In this document: one piece after another, positions 63,025 through 64,000 of the stretch | Layout: every line of letters begins with the position of its first letter | Position numbering within the stretch: the stretch's first letter is position 1 | Assembly (NCBI GenBank): GCA_013335175.1 | Contig: JAAXWC010000001.1 | Coordinates: forward strand, 62,001 to 126,000 | Source of the DNA: Candidatus Roizmanbacteria bacterium | GTDB taxonomy: Bacteria; Patescibacteriota; Microgenomatia; UBA1406; GWC2-37-13 | Direction of reading: 5' to 3' | Length of the DNA stretch: 64,000 bases | The notes under the pieces: model-generated | Seen by the model: the letters and a program-made list of their open reading frames with translations, nothing else | What the model was told of the DNA's origin: nothing | Databases searched by the model: none | Made by a program: the position numbers and the translations under genes

Positions 63025-64000
63025 TTACCTTGCATAGACGACGATGCCTTCTGCTTGGTCTATGAGTTTGTAATCAGCATTTGTTTTAAGCTTATTATAA
63101 TAATATTGCGAAAGTTCGTTATCAATAGGAGTATCATCTTCAAATAGTAGGATGTATTTTGCTTTTTCATACTGGTCGACTTCTGCGTTACTCATCAGTT
63201 CGTCTGTTGTCCTCCCCGTATTTTGATAACTCGGATCGTAAAAAAAGTCGATAAATGTTCTTCTTTCAGTGAAAAAAGGTGCCAGAGAACCAGAGGTAGA
63301 CACAATCAATGATGGATCTTTCGTATAAGCTCGCCATTTATTGAGAAACTCTAGCTGAGCTTGATTAACGGAATAGTTTATTTTTATCCAGGAAGTATTA
63401 GTTGCAATTAATAAACAGTTTCCTGCCAGTAGGAATGAAAATAGAGTAAGACCGATCTTGGCTTTGTTCATAATAGGGATCTTACGCAGTAATACTCCAT
63501 ATCCGTTTATTGCAGAGATAAATACGAACGGTATGATAACGCTGGTATATTGGAACGCGAATGAACTCATGTTCGCGTTTGATGAGGTAAGATTAACCAG
63601 TATTTCTGGGACGCCGACAAGCAGGGATAGGGGAGAAACGAGGGACAGAAACCCTACCGGCATAATGAGACCAAGAACATATTCAAATGTGTGTATGTCC
63701 CATAATCGCGCGAGCAAGCTAGCGGGATGTTTTATATCATAATAACTGACACTGGGAGAAAGCCCATAGCTAAAGTGGGGGATAATGAACGCATTTACGG
63801 CGATCATAGTCAGGAGACTGATACCAACCACCGTGAGTCCGACTACCTTCCGCTTGAGAATACATAAGAGATATAATCCAAAGAATGCAGTCGTAAGACC
63901 AACATTTTCTTTTCCCATCAAACTTAGTATGAGAAAAAGATACCCGAAAGCAGTATTTATCCATGTCCGTTTCAAAGGCTGGATGACAAAGAAGAGATAC
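63025..64000 (-). CDS. DUF2079-like polytopic membrane protein, 5' end outside the window
   Basis: The frame runs open to the window end. The nearest start-like codon, TTG 63975, lies inside a hydrophobic stretch (YLFFVIQPLK continues upstream), so the N-terminus is missing. Membrane helices fill the first ~190 visible residues, with GKENVGLTTAFFGLYLL and SPLSLLVGVPEILVNLTSS, both typical of DUF2079. The C-terminal ~130 residues are soluble and include ERRTFIDFFYDPS. These proteins resemble GT-C glycosyltransferases. Placement beside sugar-modifying genes fits that. Confidence 0.75.
   Translation of the reverse strand, partial: YLFFVIQPLKRTWINTAFGYLFLILSLMGKENVGLTTAFFGLYLLCILKRKVVGLTVVGISLLTMIAVNAFIIPHFSYGLSPSVSYYDIKHPASLLARLWDIHTFEYVLGLIMPVGFLSLVSPLSLLVGVPEILVNLTSSNANMSSFAFQYTSVIIPFVFISAINGYGVLLRKIPIMNKAKIGLTLFSFLLAGNCLLIATNTSWIKINYSVNQAQLEFLNKWRAYTKDPSLIVSTSGSLAPFFTERRTFIDFFYDPSYQNTGRTTDELMSNAEVDQYEKAKYILLFEDDTPIDNELSQYYYNKLKTNADYKLIDQAEGIVVYAR

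Overview
The window looks like part of a small, compact genome from a candidate-phyla-radiation (Patescibacteria) bacterium, with Microgenomates-like lineages the best guess. This is an inference. The support is an archaeal-type TyrRS beside a bacterial TrpRS, giant secreted LamG, kelch and tail-fibre-like proteins, WxL-like surface modules with DUF916-like partners, a split ComEC, a sortase, interspersed palindromic repeats of the GTCATTCC/GGAATGAC type, short intergenic gaps, overlapping convergent genes, and the near absence of Shine-Dalgarno sites. No rRNA gene is present to settle the phylogeny.

Layout. 1-12 kb (minus strand): a partial tail-fibre-like giant membrane protein, a small recombinase-like DNA-binding gene, a nest of direct and inverted repeats holding a GIY-YIG gene, and a 2200-residue protein with seven LamG domains. 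12-22 kb: two WxL-like surface-protein cassettes on either side of a PaaX/Cas2-like regulator and a competence operon (comEA, comEC, comEC metallo-beta-lactamase). 22-34 kb: secE-nusG-rplK-rplA, a HEPN-like gene, transketolase, a GGDEF-containing protein, divergent tyrS/trpS, an RRM protein with a long leader, and leuS. 34-37 kb: an ABC exporter and a tRNA-Lys locus in which tRNA fragments and a 24-bp direct repeat bracket a second GIY-YIG gene. 37-50 kb: a 2.7-kilo-residue kelch/PA14/FN3 protein, a MacB-like ABC transporter, an M16 peptidase, a prepilin peptidase and NDK. 51-57 kb: an F1-type ATPase operon. 57-64 kb: tRNA-Arg, sortase, PEGA protein, mreB, a TagA/WecG-type glycosyltransferase, a nucleotidyltransferase-like protein, an epimerase and a DUF2079-like membrane protein cut by the window end.

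The most unusual locus is the ATPase operon at 50989-56895. Alpha, gamma, beta, delta and a shortened epsilon are recognisable. The c-like subunit, however, carries a signal peptide and a ~150-residue extracytoplasmic beta-rich domain of the kind seen in tail-fibre-like proteins, lacks the ion-binding Glu/Asp in its second helix, and no subunit a is encoded in the operon. By sequence it could be an ATP-driven rotary device that turns an extracellular crown rather than an ion-coupled ATP synthase.

Regulation also stands out. At more than a dozen gene starts a TATAAT-like box lies 5-10 nt before the ATG with no ribosome-binding site, which predicts leaderless transcripts. The RRM gene is the exception, with a consensus promoter, a ~170-nt leader and a perfect Shine-Dalgarno. 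Repeat elements also occur inside the coding sequence of both giant minus-strand surface proteins, where they contribute the same peptide in the same frame.
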